From the NCBI GenBank assembly GCA_000695325.1, contig AVPN01000004.1:23432-43894 (forward strand): 20,463 bases of DNA, written 5' to 3'. The translations under genes were made by a program, and so were the position numbers. This document shows, piece after piece, positions 1 through 8,991 of this stretch. A model generated the notes under the pieces. That model saw only the letters and a list, made by a program, of their open reading frames with translations, had not been told where the DNA came from and made no database searches. Every line of letters starts with the position of its first letter. Position 1 is the stretch's first letter. Origin of the DNA: Pleurobrachia bachei (lineage: Eukaryota; Ctenophora; Tentaculata; Cydippida; Pleurobrachiidae).

Positions 1-155
1 CCCCCCCCCCGTAAACACACACCACATTGAGCAAGCTCAATTTAGCTATTCTCCGGCTGGATATAGGGTTGAGGTACTAGCAAGATATAGTAGGATCGCT
101 ACTGCCCACATGTCAAGTTCATTCTGATATAACCACTATGTAAACACACATGTAC

Positions 156-301
156 CTGTTTTAGCCATTTCTGAGATACTTTCAAATCGAATTTTACAGT
201 CCTGAAGGTAAGCCTCTGCCGTAGGAATATCCTTGAACTTTTCTTGTGCCTTCTCCAGCTTATTTTCTGCTATGTCTTTGTCTGCTAGAGCACGACCTCT
301 T
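156..301 (-). CDS. Internal exon, SNX-BAR-like coiled-coil protein (partial gene)
   Basis: Seen: on the minus strand an AG acceptor after a T-rich tract (303-302) and a GT donor (155-154) bracket 146 nt with one open frame, 1 nt + 48 codons + 1 nt; one of the other frames was checked and closes early. The peptide is charged and helical, with segments such as ENKLEKAQEKF and CKIRFESISEMAKT. Family knowledge: the BAR domain of SNX1/SNX2 has a comparable spaced pattern ending in RDFEQISKTIRKE, where an aromatic-E-x-IS motif recurs. SNX-BAR proteins dimerise through this helical domain and bend endosomal membrane in retromer-type sorting. Inference: this is one exon of a sorting-nexin-like gene; its 3' exons lie left of the window and its 5' exons were not found in the flanking 1 kb. 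Any other coiled-coil protein remains possible. Confidence 0.45.
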
Positions 302-1266
302 CTAAACAATAAATTAAAATGTTATGGAACACAGAAAATTATAACCTTGCAAAAAACGCTGCGCTGGCGATACCGAAGTTTAAGATGGTCTCACCCTCAC
401 TAAAATGAGTATTCTTACTGCTGGTGAGTTTGAAATTCGACATTTTGTCCTAGCTATCGACTTTTTTTCCTAGCAAAAAATCGAAAATAATGCAGACAAA
501 TAGGCACCAAAAATAGGTGGGGTGACATATATATTGTATGCTAAGTCTTGGTAGAAAATGGGCAAGTGAGAAGAAGCCCGACCGGTTAAGGGACCCTTTT
601 AAGGACCCTAGAAAGTTAAGGGACCCTAGAAAATTAAGCGTACGCTTACCGAAATTTTTTTCGAGTGCATGGAAATCTCTCATACAGGGAATTTCTCTAA
701 TTCAAAAAGACGGCTTTCACAAAAAAACCTCTGTACAACTTATCTCAAATAAGGACAAGCCCAAAATTTATGGCCACTTAAATAATCGTTAGACGCAACT
801 TTTCACTAATTTACAGCTTTCACATTTTTTCGGAACTTTGCCAAATCGGGCGTTGAGAGTTTGCACGCGTACAAGTTTTGAGCGCACGCCACCGAAATCC
901 GTAGTGTAATAACTTTGCGGACGACACATTCACTGATAAGCGATGAGATCTGTTAAGCGCTGCCTACACTAGATGATACCGTACAACGTGATCTGATCGT
1001 CATTGCCAACGCCGAATTACAATGTTATGTGAGACTATAGTCCCTGGTGTTCCATTGTCTAAAACCAGCCCAGCCGCACACCGTGTATAGTTGGAATCGG
1101 CTGTATCAGTTTCCTGTTTGCTAGACCCCTGAAACTACCGGTAACGCGTATAACGAACCGCCTTAGTCATTTGGCACGGGCTATAAGCAATGCATGGGAA
1201 CTTCTCACGTTCCATCAGTTACCATACTAACGAAATGAGCTTTCAACGCATTTTAGTTTCAATCAG
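302..1266. other. No gene recognised
   Basis: No convincing exon, RNA gene or long ORF on either strand. Short ORFs here lack composition or splice context. Positions 800-1260 look richer in GC than their surroundings but carry stops in all frames. A short internal repeat lies at 586-638 and is listed separately. Confidence 0.5.
586..638. repeat. Short degenerate tandem repeat, TTAAGGGACCCT-type
   Basis: Three imperfect copies of an AAGGGACCCT core with TT/AGA spacers occur in about 53 bp. The core AGGGACCCT is nearly self-complementary. No coding frame is supported. Confidence 0.55.
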
Positions 1267-1745
1267 ATTAAAGTGAGAGTGGACCGGATCAGAATTGATC
1301 AAGTTTGTTGTAGGTAGTAGAGATTAACTTTCTGAGCATTTTGCGTTTTTGCCGCTCAAAATCGACCCACCCATCACTGAGATATTTTTGTTATGTTGGG
1401 AGAACTCCTGTTTAATCAGTATGTATAAAACAAAATAGGAACAATCGTGGTATTTTACTAACACATTTTGAATATAAGCAGTGAGGTTGAAATGTCCATA
1501 TACAGAAGCAGATCAATGCAAGCCATCATATTGAGAATTTGAAGAATTTGTTAGTAAAACACAAGGATTGTTTCTATCCTGTTTCATCAATATTGATCCA
1601 GCAAGAATTCTCCCAACATAACAAACGTATCTCAGTGATGGGTGGGTCGATTTTGAGCGGCAAAAACTCAAAATGCTCAGAAAGCTCATCTCTACTAGCT
1701 ACAAAAAACTTGTCCAATTCTGATCCGGTCCACTCTCACTTTAAT
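1267..1745. mobile_element. Fold-back (hairpin) repeat, probable non-autonomous DNA transposon
   Basis: Seen: the first 30 bases (1267-1296) are the exact reverse complement of 1716-1745. The inverted similarity continues imperfectly inwards, through the segments near 1330-1410 and 1600-1700, to about 1480 and 1520. Each arm is therefore about 215-225 bp with a loop of only about 40 bp. No transposase frame exists inside; the 81-codon ORF starting at 1539 runs along the right arm and is not a gene. No unambiguous target-site duplication flanks the ends. Inference: a MITE or fold-back element mobilised in trans. Its superfamily is not recognisable from the ends, which begin ATTAAAGTGAGAGTGG. 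Confidence 0.75.
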
Positions 1746-2170
1746 AGTAGGGTCGGCTGTGGGAAGTTGGAACTGGAATTATGAATTTGACCACCTGATA
1801 TGCTTAGGGACTCTATAAAAAGTCCAAAGCGACATGCCGCAGGTCTCTACCACCCCCGGTTCACTAATTATTCACAATTATGTGATTTATGACGACATCG
1901 TCCAATTAGCACCAAAAATACCAGTTCCTGGCCACTTAGAGCTTAAATTTTGATACCAGCTGATAGAGGACCACTATATTAGTGGGCATACAAAATTTCA
2001 GGTCGATCAAAGTTTTGGTCGATGAGTTATAGCCGTTTTCGGAAACCGAAAAGCCTAATAACCCAAGAACGGGGTGGGGCCAAGTTCTGGCCTCACCAGG
2101 TTTTGATCACCTCATCGAGCCCAATCTAACGCGACCAATGACGACCTCCTACGACGAATCTATCGGTTAT
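1746..2170. other. Non-coding spacer
   Basis: No ORF, RNA gene or splice-bracketed exon could be supported in these 425 bp between the fold-back repeat and the FLYWCH element. Confidence 0.5.
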
Positions 2171-2281
2171 CCCATACTTTCGAGATCCCATACTCCTAAT
2201 TAGAAGAAAGTATGGGATCTCGGACAATTGTCGTAGTCCCATACTTTCGGGATCCCATACTTTCGAAGTCCCATACTTTTC
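2171..2281. repeat. Left terminal/subterminal repeat block of FLYWCH element
   Basis: Six copies of the CCCATACTT word in mixed orientation, including an internal hairpin (about 2171-2185 against 2207-2223) and the palindrome GACAATTGTC near 2223. The outer 33 bp match the right end in inverted orientation with two mismatches. Confidence 0.75.
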
Positions 2282-2426
2282 GGGTGGGGTTCACTAAATG
2301 CTAATCCAATCAATGAAACGGTGTTTGGTATCGCTAAATTGGGATATTGTGTGTACATTCATACCGTTTCACTAATTACGTTGCACATAGACGGTGTGAT
2401 TAGAATTTCGTGATCAGATGCTGAAT

Positions 2427-2559
2427 GCTGATCAGATGGTAAATGAACTCGGATCACTTATGGAGTGCGATTACTTAGACAGGGTACCACTCAATCAAGG
2501 TCTTGATTGGCTGATCACATGGTAAATGAACCATGATTACTTGAGGAGTGCGATTACTA
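2427..2559. repeat. Promoter-proximal direct repeat, two copies about 83 bp apart
   Basis: Copy 1 (2427-2477) and copy 2 (2510-2559) share GCTGATCA, ATGGTAAATGAAC and GGAGTGCGATTACT with a few changes. They sit 60-190 bp upstream of the FLYWCH start codon, so they may bind a regulator or the FLYWCH protein itself. That role is inference. Confidence 0.6.
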
Positions 2560-2577
2560 TGGGCTATGATATGAGGG

Positions 2578-2587
2578 GTATATATGG
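2578..2587 (+). promoter_or_regulatory. Possible TATA box of the FLYWCH ORF
   Basis: The sequence GGTATATATGG lies about 35 bp upstream of the ATG at 2619. The position would give a very short leader. Only the motif supports this. Confidence 0.35.
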
Positions 2588-2618
2588 TGATTGATTTCGT
2601 CACAATATTATCCAATCA

Positions 2619-3560
2619 ATGATGCACACACCATCCAACTTCTCTCTTGACATCTCCGGATTACTGAGGACCTCCCTTGAAGTCGAGTCCCTGGGCATCA
2701 ACCCCCATTCATCTTCAGTGGAGCCTGCACCTGAGGAACCTGCACCTGAGGAACCTGCACCTGAGGAACCTGTACCAGTCGATCCTGTCCTTACTTTCTG
2801 CAAGGGACGAAATGGAGGGAAACAAGCCCTATACAATGGGTTTATCTACAGTTTCAACAGGAAGAACGATAAAAATGGCAATATGTACTGGTGTTGTAAA
2901 GATAATCGGAAGCACATGCCATGTTGTAACGGTCGGCTTATCACCAACGAAGACACCGTCATTAGCGTGAAAGGAACCCACTGTCACCTCCCTTCTGCCG
3001 AGAAAGCTGCAGCTCAACAGATTCTGTCCGAAATCAGGAATGTGGACTACAAGGATCACTCCAAGCCTGCCAGTAAAGTTAGAAGGATGTTGCATGAAGT
3101 ACCTGATTCAGTTGTGTTGGAGCTTCCTAAACCAAAGCAGCTACGGAAACAAGTCACCAACCAACGGCGCCTAGCACGCAAAGTGGCAGCCACGAGGGTC
3201 ACGAGTGCTAAAGATATCACGGTACAGCTACCCCTGTTAGAGGATGCAGCACCGGACGCCTTGTCTCTCCTTGGAGACATCACAACATCCAAGAACAAAC
3301 GTGTTATTGGACTATCTACACAGTCCAACATCGAGACAGGCTGTTCCCATCCAGAAATGTGGAAATTAGTGGAAATCCTGACACTGTACAACCAGGACGC
3401 AGAGACGGCAATCCTTCATATGTTGACAGGCCAAGAGGTTAAGACTACCCGTTCGAAGAAGACCATCGAGTTGAACATGCGAATTTCTAAAGCAGTCAGC
3501 AATTATGGACAGTTTAGTGTTTTTATGTACTGCAAATCGTTGGGACTTATTAGCTACTGA
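2619..3560 (+). CDS. FLYWCH-type zinc finger protein, 313 aa
   Basis: Seen: an intact single-exon ORF. Residues 1-60 are acidic and proline-rich with a PAPEE repeat encoded by a 15-bp unit (about residues 36-53). Residues 58-125 form the FLYWCH finger: LTFCKGRNGGKQAL, then GFIYSF, MYWCC, PCCNGR and a terminal THCHLP giving the Cys/Cys/His-x-His ligands. Residues 126-190 are basic with LPKPKQLRKQVTNQRR, a stretch that in FLYWCH/MULE proteins follows the finger. The remaining about 120 residues are not recognised and carry no DDE catalytic motif. The first ATG of two adjacent ones is taken as the start. Role (inference): sequence-specific DNA binding, either as a transposon accessory factor for the flanking repeats or as a host transcription factor. 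The open frame suggests recent activity or selection. AATAAA follows the stop at once. Confidence 0.75.
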   Translation: MMHTPSNFSLDISGLLRTSLEVESLGINPHSSSVEPAPEEPAPEEPAPEEPVPVDPVLTFCKGRNGGKQALYNGFIYSFNRKNDKNGNMYWCCKDNRKHMPCCNGRLITNEDTVISVKGTHCHLPSAEKAAAQQILSEIRNVDYKDHSKPASKVRRMLHEVPDSVVLELPKPKQLRKQVTNQRRLARKVAATRVTSAKDITVQLPLLEDAAPDALSLLGDITTSKNKRVIGLSTQSNIETGCSHPEMWKLVEILTLYNQDAETAILHMLTGQEVKTTRSKKTIELNMRISKAVSNYGQFSVFMYCKSLGLISY

Positions 3561-3563
3561 TTG

Positions 3564-3569
3564 AATAAA
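3564..3569 (+). terminator. Polyadenylation signal AATAAA of the FLYWCH ORF
   Basis: A canonical hexamer starts 4 nt after the stop codon and is followed by an A- and T-rich stretch. The 3' UTR would be very short, in keeping with a compact element. Confidence 0.5.
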
Positions 3570-3680
3570 AAATGTAAATAATGTGTAGATTTAGTTCTAA
3601 TTTTATGTTTTATATTGGTTGTATTGTCTTCTAATCATCACGCCCCCTAGTAAGGGAGAAACCATCACCGAAACCCTTCC

Positions 3681-3720
3681 CTGAATCATGTGTTTCATAC
3701 CCGAATCATGTGTCTCACAC
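3681..3720. repeat. Short dispersed repeat (ATTCGGGTA / AAACACATG type)
   Basis: The reverse complement contains CACATGATTCGGGTA followed by TGAAACAC. A close relative lies in the GPCR intron at 7586-7610, and half of it again at 7511-7530. Nature unknown. Confidence 0.45.
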
Positions 3721-3763
3721 TGCTAATAGGACATCCTAGATTCGTATCACATACACAATTAGA

Positions 3764-3858
3764 AAGTATGGGATCGCGGACAATTGTCGTGGTCCCATAC
3801 TTTCGAGATCCCATACTTTCTCTCTCTAATTGGGAGTATGGGATCCCGAAAGTATGGG
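3764..3858. repeat. Right terminal/subterminal repeat block of FLYWCH element
   Basis: Five copies of the CCCATACTT word or its complement, arranged around GACAATTGTC. The last 33 bp form the right TIR. The inner part repeats the left block in direct rather than inverted orientation, because the block is itself nearly palindromic. Confidence 0.75.
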
Positions 3859-3897
3859 TCTAGGGTGATCACCCCTTTACACAGTTAGGTAGGGGGC

Positions 3898-3946
<49 letters not shown>
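3898..3946. repeat. (GA)n microsatellite
   Basis: About 48 bp of nearly pure GA dinucleotide with one AAA interruption near the left end. Confidence 0.95.
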
Positions 3947-3947
<1 letters not shown>

Positions 3948-5321
3948 CAGGTGACTTGACATCACATGTGTCCCATTCCCCCTTGTTTGCATACTGTATG
4001 CGTTGGCCCGGTGTTCTACTTTCTTGTGAGTTTTGGCCCAACTCATCGTTATCATTTATATGATCATGTAATTATCTGTCCGATACCCTCTGATCCATCA
4101 TAGTTAGTATCCTAATTTACATCTGATGTATCGGGGAGAGGATCTGTAATCTGTATATTTGCCCCTATAATATCCCATATCCCCTGCCAAGTGCCAGAGA
4201 TACAACATATTGTGCCAACACACATTACCAGAGACAGATCAAAGAGATGAATGGGGTAGTGGCACTCGTGCGTGGTGAATAAGAGTCGGACCCCGATTTA
4301 CCGAACAAAACCCCTTGCCCCGAGCATTCCGGTAAATCGGGGTCCGACTGTACTGTATGAGAGTAGAGATCTATATATATATATCTAGCGACTAGCACCC
4401 CCCCATAATTCTGGTAACCAGGTGTGTGTGGACGTGTATAAGGGGGGGGCCCTGTATAAGCTCGTGTGTCTAATCCACTCTTGTTTTGTAACCACCTGTA
4501 TCGTAGCTGAGTAGTGGAGTAATCCACTTACTTTTAAACATTTCCCCACTCTATCAGACTCTATATCTTTATTTAGCTTTCTATCTCTCTTTTTCTTTCT
4601 CTATCTCCAAACATAATTTCCAGTACCTTTTGTAGTATTAACTGAGTAGATTTATGTTAATATCCACTCCAGGGACCCAGACAAAGAAATAGAATTAGTG
4701 CAATAGGCATTATATCAATCAGACACCGGTACTAACTTGCTCTGTTTCCCCACACCCCGGGTTTGTACAAAACAAGTAGTAACTGAATCTTTACTACTTC
4801 GCCACTTGTTGCTTTATTTGGAATCTTTTTCTTATTTTATTACAATCCCATGTTTATGTTTGTTATTTTATTTCTTCGATAAAGGCAGTTTTTATCAAAT
4901 TTCAAAACTATTTATTTGAAGATGGTTAATTGTTATTTTGGGTAAATAGCCAATTAATTTTAACTCCATACTTGGTACATATTTAGCGGATCGTCACTGT
5001 GATCTCTCCCTGCCATTTTACCCTTATTCGGCATCAAATTAACGACAACCACTTATCAGAGGTTCTTTTATTTCGCGACATATCATTTTGCTTGATTCAG
5101 TTAAATCCATTTTAATGGGTTCCGTGCTCAGTATTTACTGTCATGTATTTCAATGTTGTATCAGGACTCGGATATATTGAACCTTACCTTGCTCGACCAT
5201 CACTCACCAAGCCCCATAAAACGGTTTTGAACCCATATTTCCTGCAAATTTCCTGCGGATTTCCTGAACCTTAACCCCAACCTCAGTCATACCTAAACCC
5301 AAAGCCCAATTTCTAGTTGAC
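3947..5321. other. Intergenic region upstream of the GPCR
   Basis: No supported gene. It contains a small hairpin element (4284-4349), CT-rich tracts near 4560-4610, an AT-rich stretch around 4800-4970, and a triple TTTCCTG word at about 5238-5265 just upstream of the GPCR start. Confidence 0.5.
4284..4349. mobile_element. Tiny hairpin MITE with pogo/Tigger-like ends
   Basis: Seen: the 20 bases at 4284-4303 are the perfect reverse complement of 4330-4349, with a 26-nt loop. On the right the repeat ends ...GGTCCGACTG followed by TA. Knowledge: CAGTYGGACCYCGATT-type termini flanked by TA are typical of pogo/Tigger/jerky-related elements. Inference: a non-autonomous relative. A degenerate single end of the same type lies at about 12259-12285 and, duplicated, at 14764-14790 in UBR5 introns. 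Confidence 0.6.
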
Positions 5322-8061
5322 ATGGATCCAATAGATCTGACATTCGCTGTCATTTGCCTGACCTGTTTCCTACTTGGTGTGCCACTTAACATCATGGCGT
5401 TTCGATATTTCGCTGGCAAGATGCCCGATACCCCGACCTGGATATACCGGATCATTACACTAACTGACATCTTCACCTGTATTATGGTTCTGCCTGTGGG
5501 TAAGTTACTAAATTTGGTAAAAAAACGGGATACTTTATTTCCCTATTTGCTTTAATAATAGTATGATAGTTGGTAAGATACTCGGTTGGAAAGTTTGGTG
5601 ATGAAACTGGGTCCTGCATTTTGAACTACTGAAATGTTATAAACAGCTGGCGTAACTACGCTGGGGCCTGTTTTTGAACAGAATGATAGATTATAGTGCG
5701 AGATCGTTTGAGCTCGTTAAAAATGACGTCAAACAACGTGACGTCATACGATTGGAATGTGACGTGGTCACGTGACGTCATAGAAATAGCATGTGTTTTG
5801 CAAGACTTGTGATCTGTAGGTCCCTTCCTCTCTGGCACCAGGTGCTCACTTTAGCAAATTCAATATTAGATTAGTATACATGTATGTATTGCCCTTGCGT
5901 TTGATTTGGTGATGAGATCTCCTATTATCTTATAATACTCAGCCCGCTCCGCGGACTTCGTTTGCCGCGCTGCGCACGGCAAGAGTGTAGGGGTGGCAGC
6001 GTCACCAAGCGTTTGATAGACGACCCCTTTCAGGTATTTCCTTAGCGTTTGATAGACGACCCCTAATGTTTGGTAACCAGTTCTTCTGTTCACTATGGGG
6101 CGTCCTCTGGGAGTTCATTCCTTATTTCTCTGTCTTCCTTGTTTTCGCCCTCAGTTTCCTCAGGTCAGTGAAACATATGTAATGGGAGACTCTTGATTTA
6201 CAGGGGTTGTCAGGAGAACTGTTGGGTAAATCAAGAGTATGGTACAACATCCTAATAACGTGACTTAACAAACAGCCGCACAAAGTTGTTGGTTGCAGCT
6301 GCTGTGATCAGTTGTTAACCTCCATGATCCATCTTACCAGATGATTATGAGCTACTTTTTAAACACCATTCACTCTATAATCAGGACATACAATCTGCTG
6401 AAGCCACTAAAACGAACCCCAGTTAACACCGTGGTAGCAGTTATGGTGTTTTACGCAGTCTACCTTCTAACACGACAGCTTATCGTAATGGTGATCGACA
6501 AAGGTGAATGAACATTTTGATACAGACCACTTATCATGTTTTAATTAGTTAATTAATCAATTGCATGGTTCCTGCTGTTCTGGTACTGTCAAACTGCAGT
6601 GAAAATTACAATTGTCAACCCCCCCTATGTTCAGGTACATACGTGTACAACGATAGATCCGGCTACTGTTGGAACCACATCCACTCTGCCACATTCAGGG
6701 TTAGTACTTAGTACCCCCACCGGCCACCCCGGAATAATGTGTTTATTTCCTAATTCCTACGAGCTGAGAGTCACGTGCATGCATCAATTTCAGAATTCTT
6801 AGAAAAAGGGGCTCGAAACCGTGGATGCATGCACGTGACTAAGGAGGGAGCTCGGGAAGAGGGCTGAGAAGAGGCAGATGTGTTTGGTATGGCACCTGCG
6901 ATAAATTTGTAAATCTCAAGATTATGATAGTCAAAAGTACTTATGTATTATGTGACATACAATAGGGTAATTGGACAGATGGGAAAAAGAGAAATTGAAT
7001 CGGTGCAAAATGAATGAGGGCCGAGAGGAAGCGAGATAGATAGAGAGGAAGAGGGATCAGAGAAAGATAGTCTGTCTAATTTTTCCCTCTTTCAGATTGC
7101 AGACGTGGTGTTTTCCTGTTTTCAACTCTCATTTCCCATTATTCCGACAACTGTTAGCTGTATCACATCTATCATAGTACTCCTTTCATCACTAAGGTAA
7201 CAGTTATCCAACTCAAAATGCAATATCCCCCGGCCCCCAAATGGAATATTCATGAAATTAACTGTATCTCAACAATAAATTGTGTACAATTTATGATAAT
7301 TAATAATTAACACACATTGTATAACCCATTCAAATTCAACACATTAAATTATGGCCCAATGTATAACCCATTCTAATTCTACAGGGTAACGAAGTGTAGT
7401 TCGGATCTAACAGCACTGAAAACACGAGCTACAGTTACTATTGTGATCCTAACTGGAATGTATATCATCTTCAACGTCCCTGTATTTCTCAACTACACAA
7501 GGTAGTATGGGACACATGATCGAACCATGTGTTGTACTACACTGTACAAATGTTGTGACATGTGTATTGTGTATTGTACCACATCACATGGTTCGGGTAT
7601 TATGAAACACTCTGAACCGTGTGATTTTGTTTCTAAACCGCAATCTCTCAGTTCTCATTATCAAATACACCCACCCTCTATTATAACACCATAATTTGCC
7701 AAACCCTCCAACTAACTAACCCTCCTCCCTCTCCGCCAGATACACAATATCAGTATACATCCTTGGACGGGACTTCCTGGACAGTTCCGACTCCAACAAA
7801 TTCCTCGAAAAATACATCTGGCTGCTGACCTATGTGATAGTAGTGGCAAGCAACAGCCTTCTAAACCCTGTAGTTTACTACACCCGAATGACCCGGTTTA
7901 GGAAGAGCGTGTCGCGGGATGTTAGAAGGAGTATGAGGAGGTGGATCAGAGAGGAAGGGGGTGGATCATCTAGGGTACAGGGTGCATCGTCAGCCCCCGG
8001 GAGGATAAGGGCGGCTGCACAGATAAATGGGGTGCTTGTCAGGAACACTTTTGCTAATTGA
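5322..8061 (+). CDS. Class A (rhodopsin-like) GPCR, 7 exons, 339 aa, complete
   Basis: Seven exons with consistent phase: 5322-5499, 6046-6163, 6385-6503, 6635-6699, 7096-7196, 7385-7501, 7740-8061 (1020 nt with stop). Every intron is GT-AG. The start ATG has a good context (GACATGG). TM1 is near residues 8-30 with GVPLN. TM2 carries TLTDIF, the D49 position being the conserved TM2 aspartate. TM3 starts at C74 and ends with SFLRTY in place of DRY (R99). TM4 is about 114-135. The second extracellular loop has C150, the likely disulfide partner of C74. TM5 is about 164-191; TM6 about 204-228 with FNVP. TM7 ends in the NPVVY motif at 275-279. The tail is basic. Role: plasma-membrane receptor coupling to a G protein; the ligand is unknown. 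The N-terminus is only about six residues. The last 39 codons are repeated downstream. Confidence 0.9.
5724..5780. promoter_or_regulatory. Cluster of CRE/ATF sites in GPCR intron 1
   Basis: The full palindrome TGACGTCA occurs three times (5724-5731, 5739-5746, 5773-5780). A half site TGACGTGG lies at 5760-5767, and the E-box palindrome GTCACGTGAC overlaps the last site. CREB/ATF bZIP dimers bind TGACGTCA in animals. Inference: an intronic enhancer giving cAMP-responsive control of this receptor or a neighbour. Confidence 0.55.
6008..6066 (+). repeat. 36-bp tandem duplication of the GPCR exon 2 acceptor and exon start
   Basis: The segment AGCGTTTGATAGACGACCCC occurs at 6008-6027 and again at 6044-6063. 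Both copies present AG before CG. Because the unit is 36 bp and open, using the upstream AG would add exactly 12 in-frame residues in the first extracellular loop. The downstream AG has the better T-rich tract and gives the alignment expected for the family. Confidence 0.85.
6189..6238. repeat. Hairpin in GPCR intron 2
   Basis: A perfect 13-bp inverted repeat, ACTCTTGATTTAC at 6189-6201 against 6226-6238, with a 24-nt loop. A CTCTTGATTT-type arm also occurs in the hairpin at 19671-19713, so the two may be distantly related. Confidence 0.6.
6769..6840. repeat. Hairpin in GPCR intron 4
   Basis: A perfect 17-bp inverted repeat, 6769-6785 against 6824-6840 (AGTCACGTGCATGCATC). A further CGAGCT/AGCTCG pair lies outside it. 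The arms contain CACGTG and a self-complementary TGCATGCA. It is probably a small hairpin transposon remnant. Confidence 0.65.
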
Positions 8062-8347
8062 ACTGCTTTACTTTTGTATTTGGAACATTTTAAATGACGT
8101 TTTGTGTATTTTTTATTGCCTTATCCAGATTGAATTTTAATCGGGAGAAACAGTAAACAGGTGTAAATGCCCCGACCCCCGTATTTCCTGTACACTACAG
8201 TATTTTGTTCACACAAGACAGTCTGGACAAGTAAAATCCAGTTGCCTTTAGCAACATGACTTCCCTTCAGTTACATGATCTGTCCGGTGTCCCAGCGTGA
8301 CCCCTTTACCCCAATTACCTGTAATAGACCCCCCTAGTCAGTAATAC

Positions 8348-8461
8348 CTGTGTCAGAAGTCTTGTCAGCAGTACTTTTATCCATGGTAGGGATGCATGTT
8401 TTAACTGCCACGTGCAGGATGTTGTGGTTCGTCCCCACCGTCTCCAGCAATGCACTCTTAT
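8348..8461 (-). pseudogene. UBR5: Second copy of UBR5 exon 15 (copy 1 of tandem duplication)
   Basis: Same splice sites and the same 114-nt frame as the exon at 9278-9391, including the NHNILHVAVKTC segment. It lies in the 3' flank of the plus-strand GPCR and is antisense to it. It could be spliced, repeating the same 38 residues, but exon 14 beside it is only a 32-nt remnant, so a duplicate is more likely. Confidence 0.7.
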
Positions 8462-8838
8462 CTAGAGATAATTAGTTAATTAATTAGTTAATGATTGGTC
8501 CCTCTCAAGTCTCAAGTCTGGAGAGTGAAGAGGGGCTAGCTGAGTCAGATGAAGCGTCTAGCTCAGACGTACAAAATATATGTATTCTCAAGAAAAGGGA
8601 GTACGGGATCTAAAATTCTGTTGATTAAGAGGGGAAGTAAAGAGCTATTAAAGATTTTGACAAGTGACACCCAGAGATAGAGATAGAGATAGAGAGCGCC
8701 ACGTGGATATCTTAGCTTTGGTAACCACTCCCCAAAACCAAATTTTCACGGAGAGATATTCGACAAGGAGAGAGAAAGGGACCATAGAAATAAATATTGC
8801 ATCGATTTTCTAGAATTACCTGAATTTTTAAGACCTAC

Positions 8839-8870
8839 CTGATGTCTCGGTGAGACTGTGAAGGTAAACA
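8839..8870 (-). pseudogene. UBR5: Truncated copy of UBR5 exon 14
   Basis: The last 32 nt of exon 14 and its donor are kept, but the rest is replaced by antisense of the GPCR tail at the duplication junction (8870/8871). It has no acceptor of its own. Confidence 0.75.
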
Positions 8871-8991
8871 GTGGATCAGAGAGGAAGGGGGTGGATCATC
8901 TAGGGTACAGGGTGCATCGTCAGCCCCCGGGAGGATAAGGGCGGCTGCACAGATAAATGGGGTGCTTGTCAGGAACACTTTTGCTAATTGA
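8871..8991 (+). pseudogene. Duplicated 3' end of the GPCR last exon
   Basis: This repeats the codons for W301 to N339 plus the stop of the receptor at 8061, identical to the parent. It has no TM segments or start. An AG happens to fall exactly at the duplication junction (8869-8872), so splicing onto it cannot be excluded, but it is most likely a dead fragment. Confidence 0.85.

Larger units (their letters stand above)
2171..3858. mobile_element. TIR-flanked element carrying a single FLYWCH ORF
   Basis: Seen: 2171-2203 and the reverse complement of 3826-3858 agree at 31 of 33 bases, defining a 1688-bp unit. Inside each end a second block repeats in the same orientation (about 2204-2270 and 3764-3818). 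It is built from the 9-mer CCCATACTT in both orientations around the palindrome GACAATTGTC. The only sizeable ORF is 313 codons with a FLYWCH zinc finger. No DDE transposase was found. Knowledge: FLYWCH domains are frequent in animal MULE-type transposases and in host genes derived from them. Inference: a non-autonomous or two-component DNA transposon, or a captured FLYWCH gene. No clear target-site duplication was found, so the true outer ends may differ. Confidence 0.6.

Noticed and set aside
538-792. 84-codon ORF
   Set aside because: It follows a short tandem repeat and has no recognisable domain or splice context.
1539-1784. 81-codon ORF
   Set aside because: It runs along the right arm of the fold-back repeat and is explained by it.
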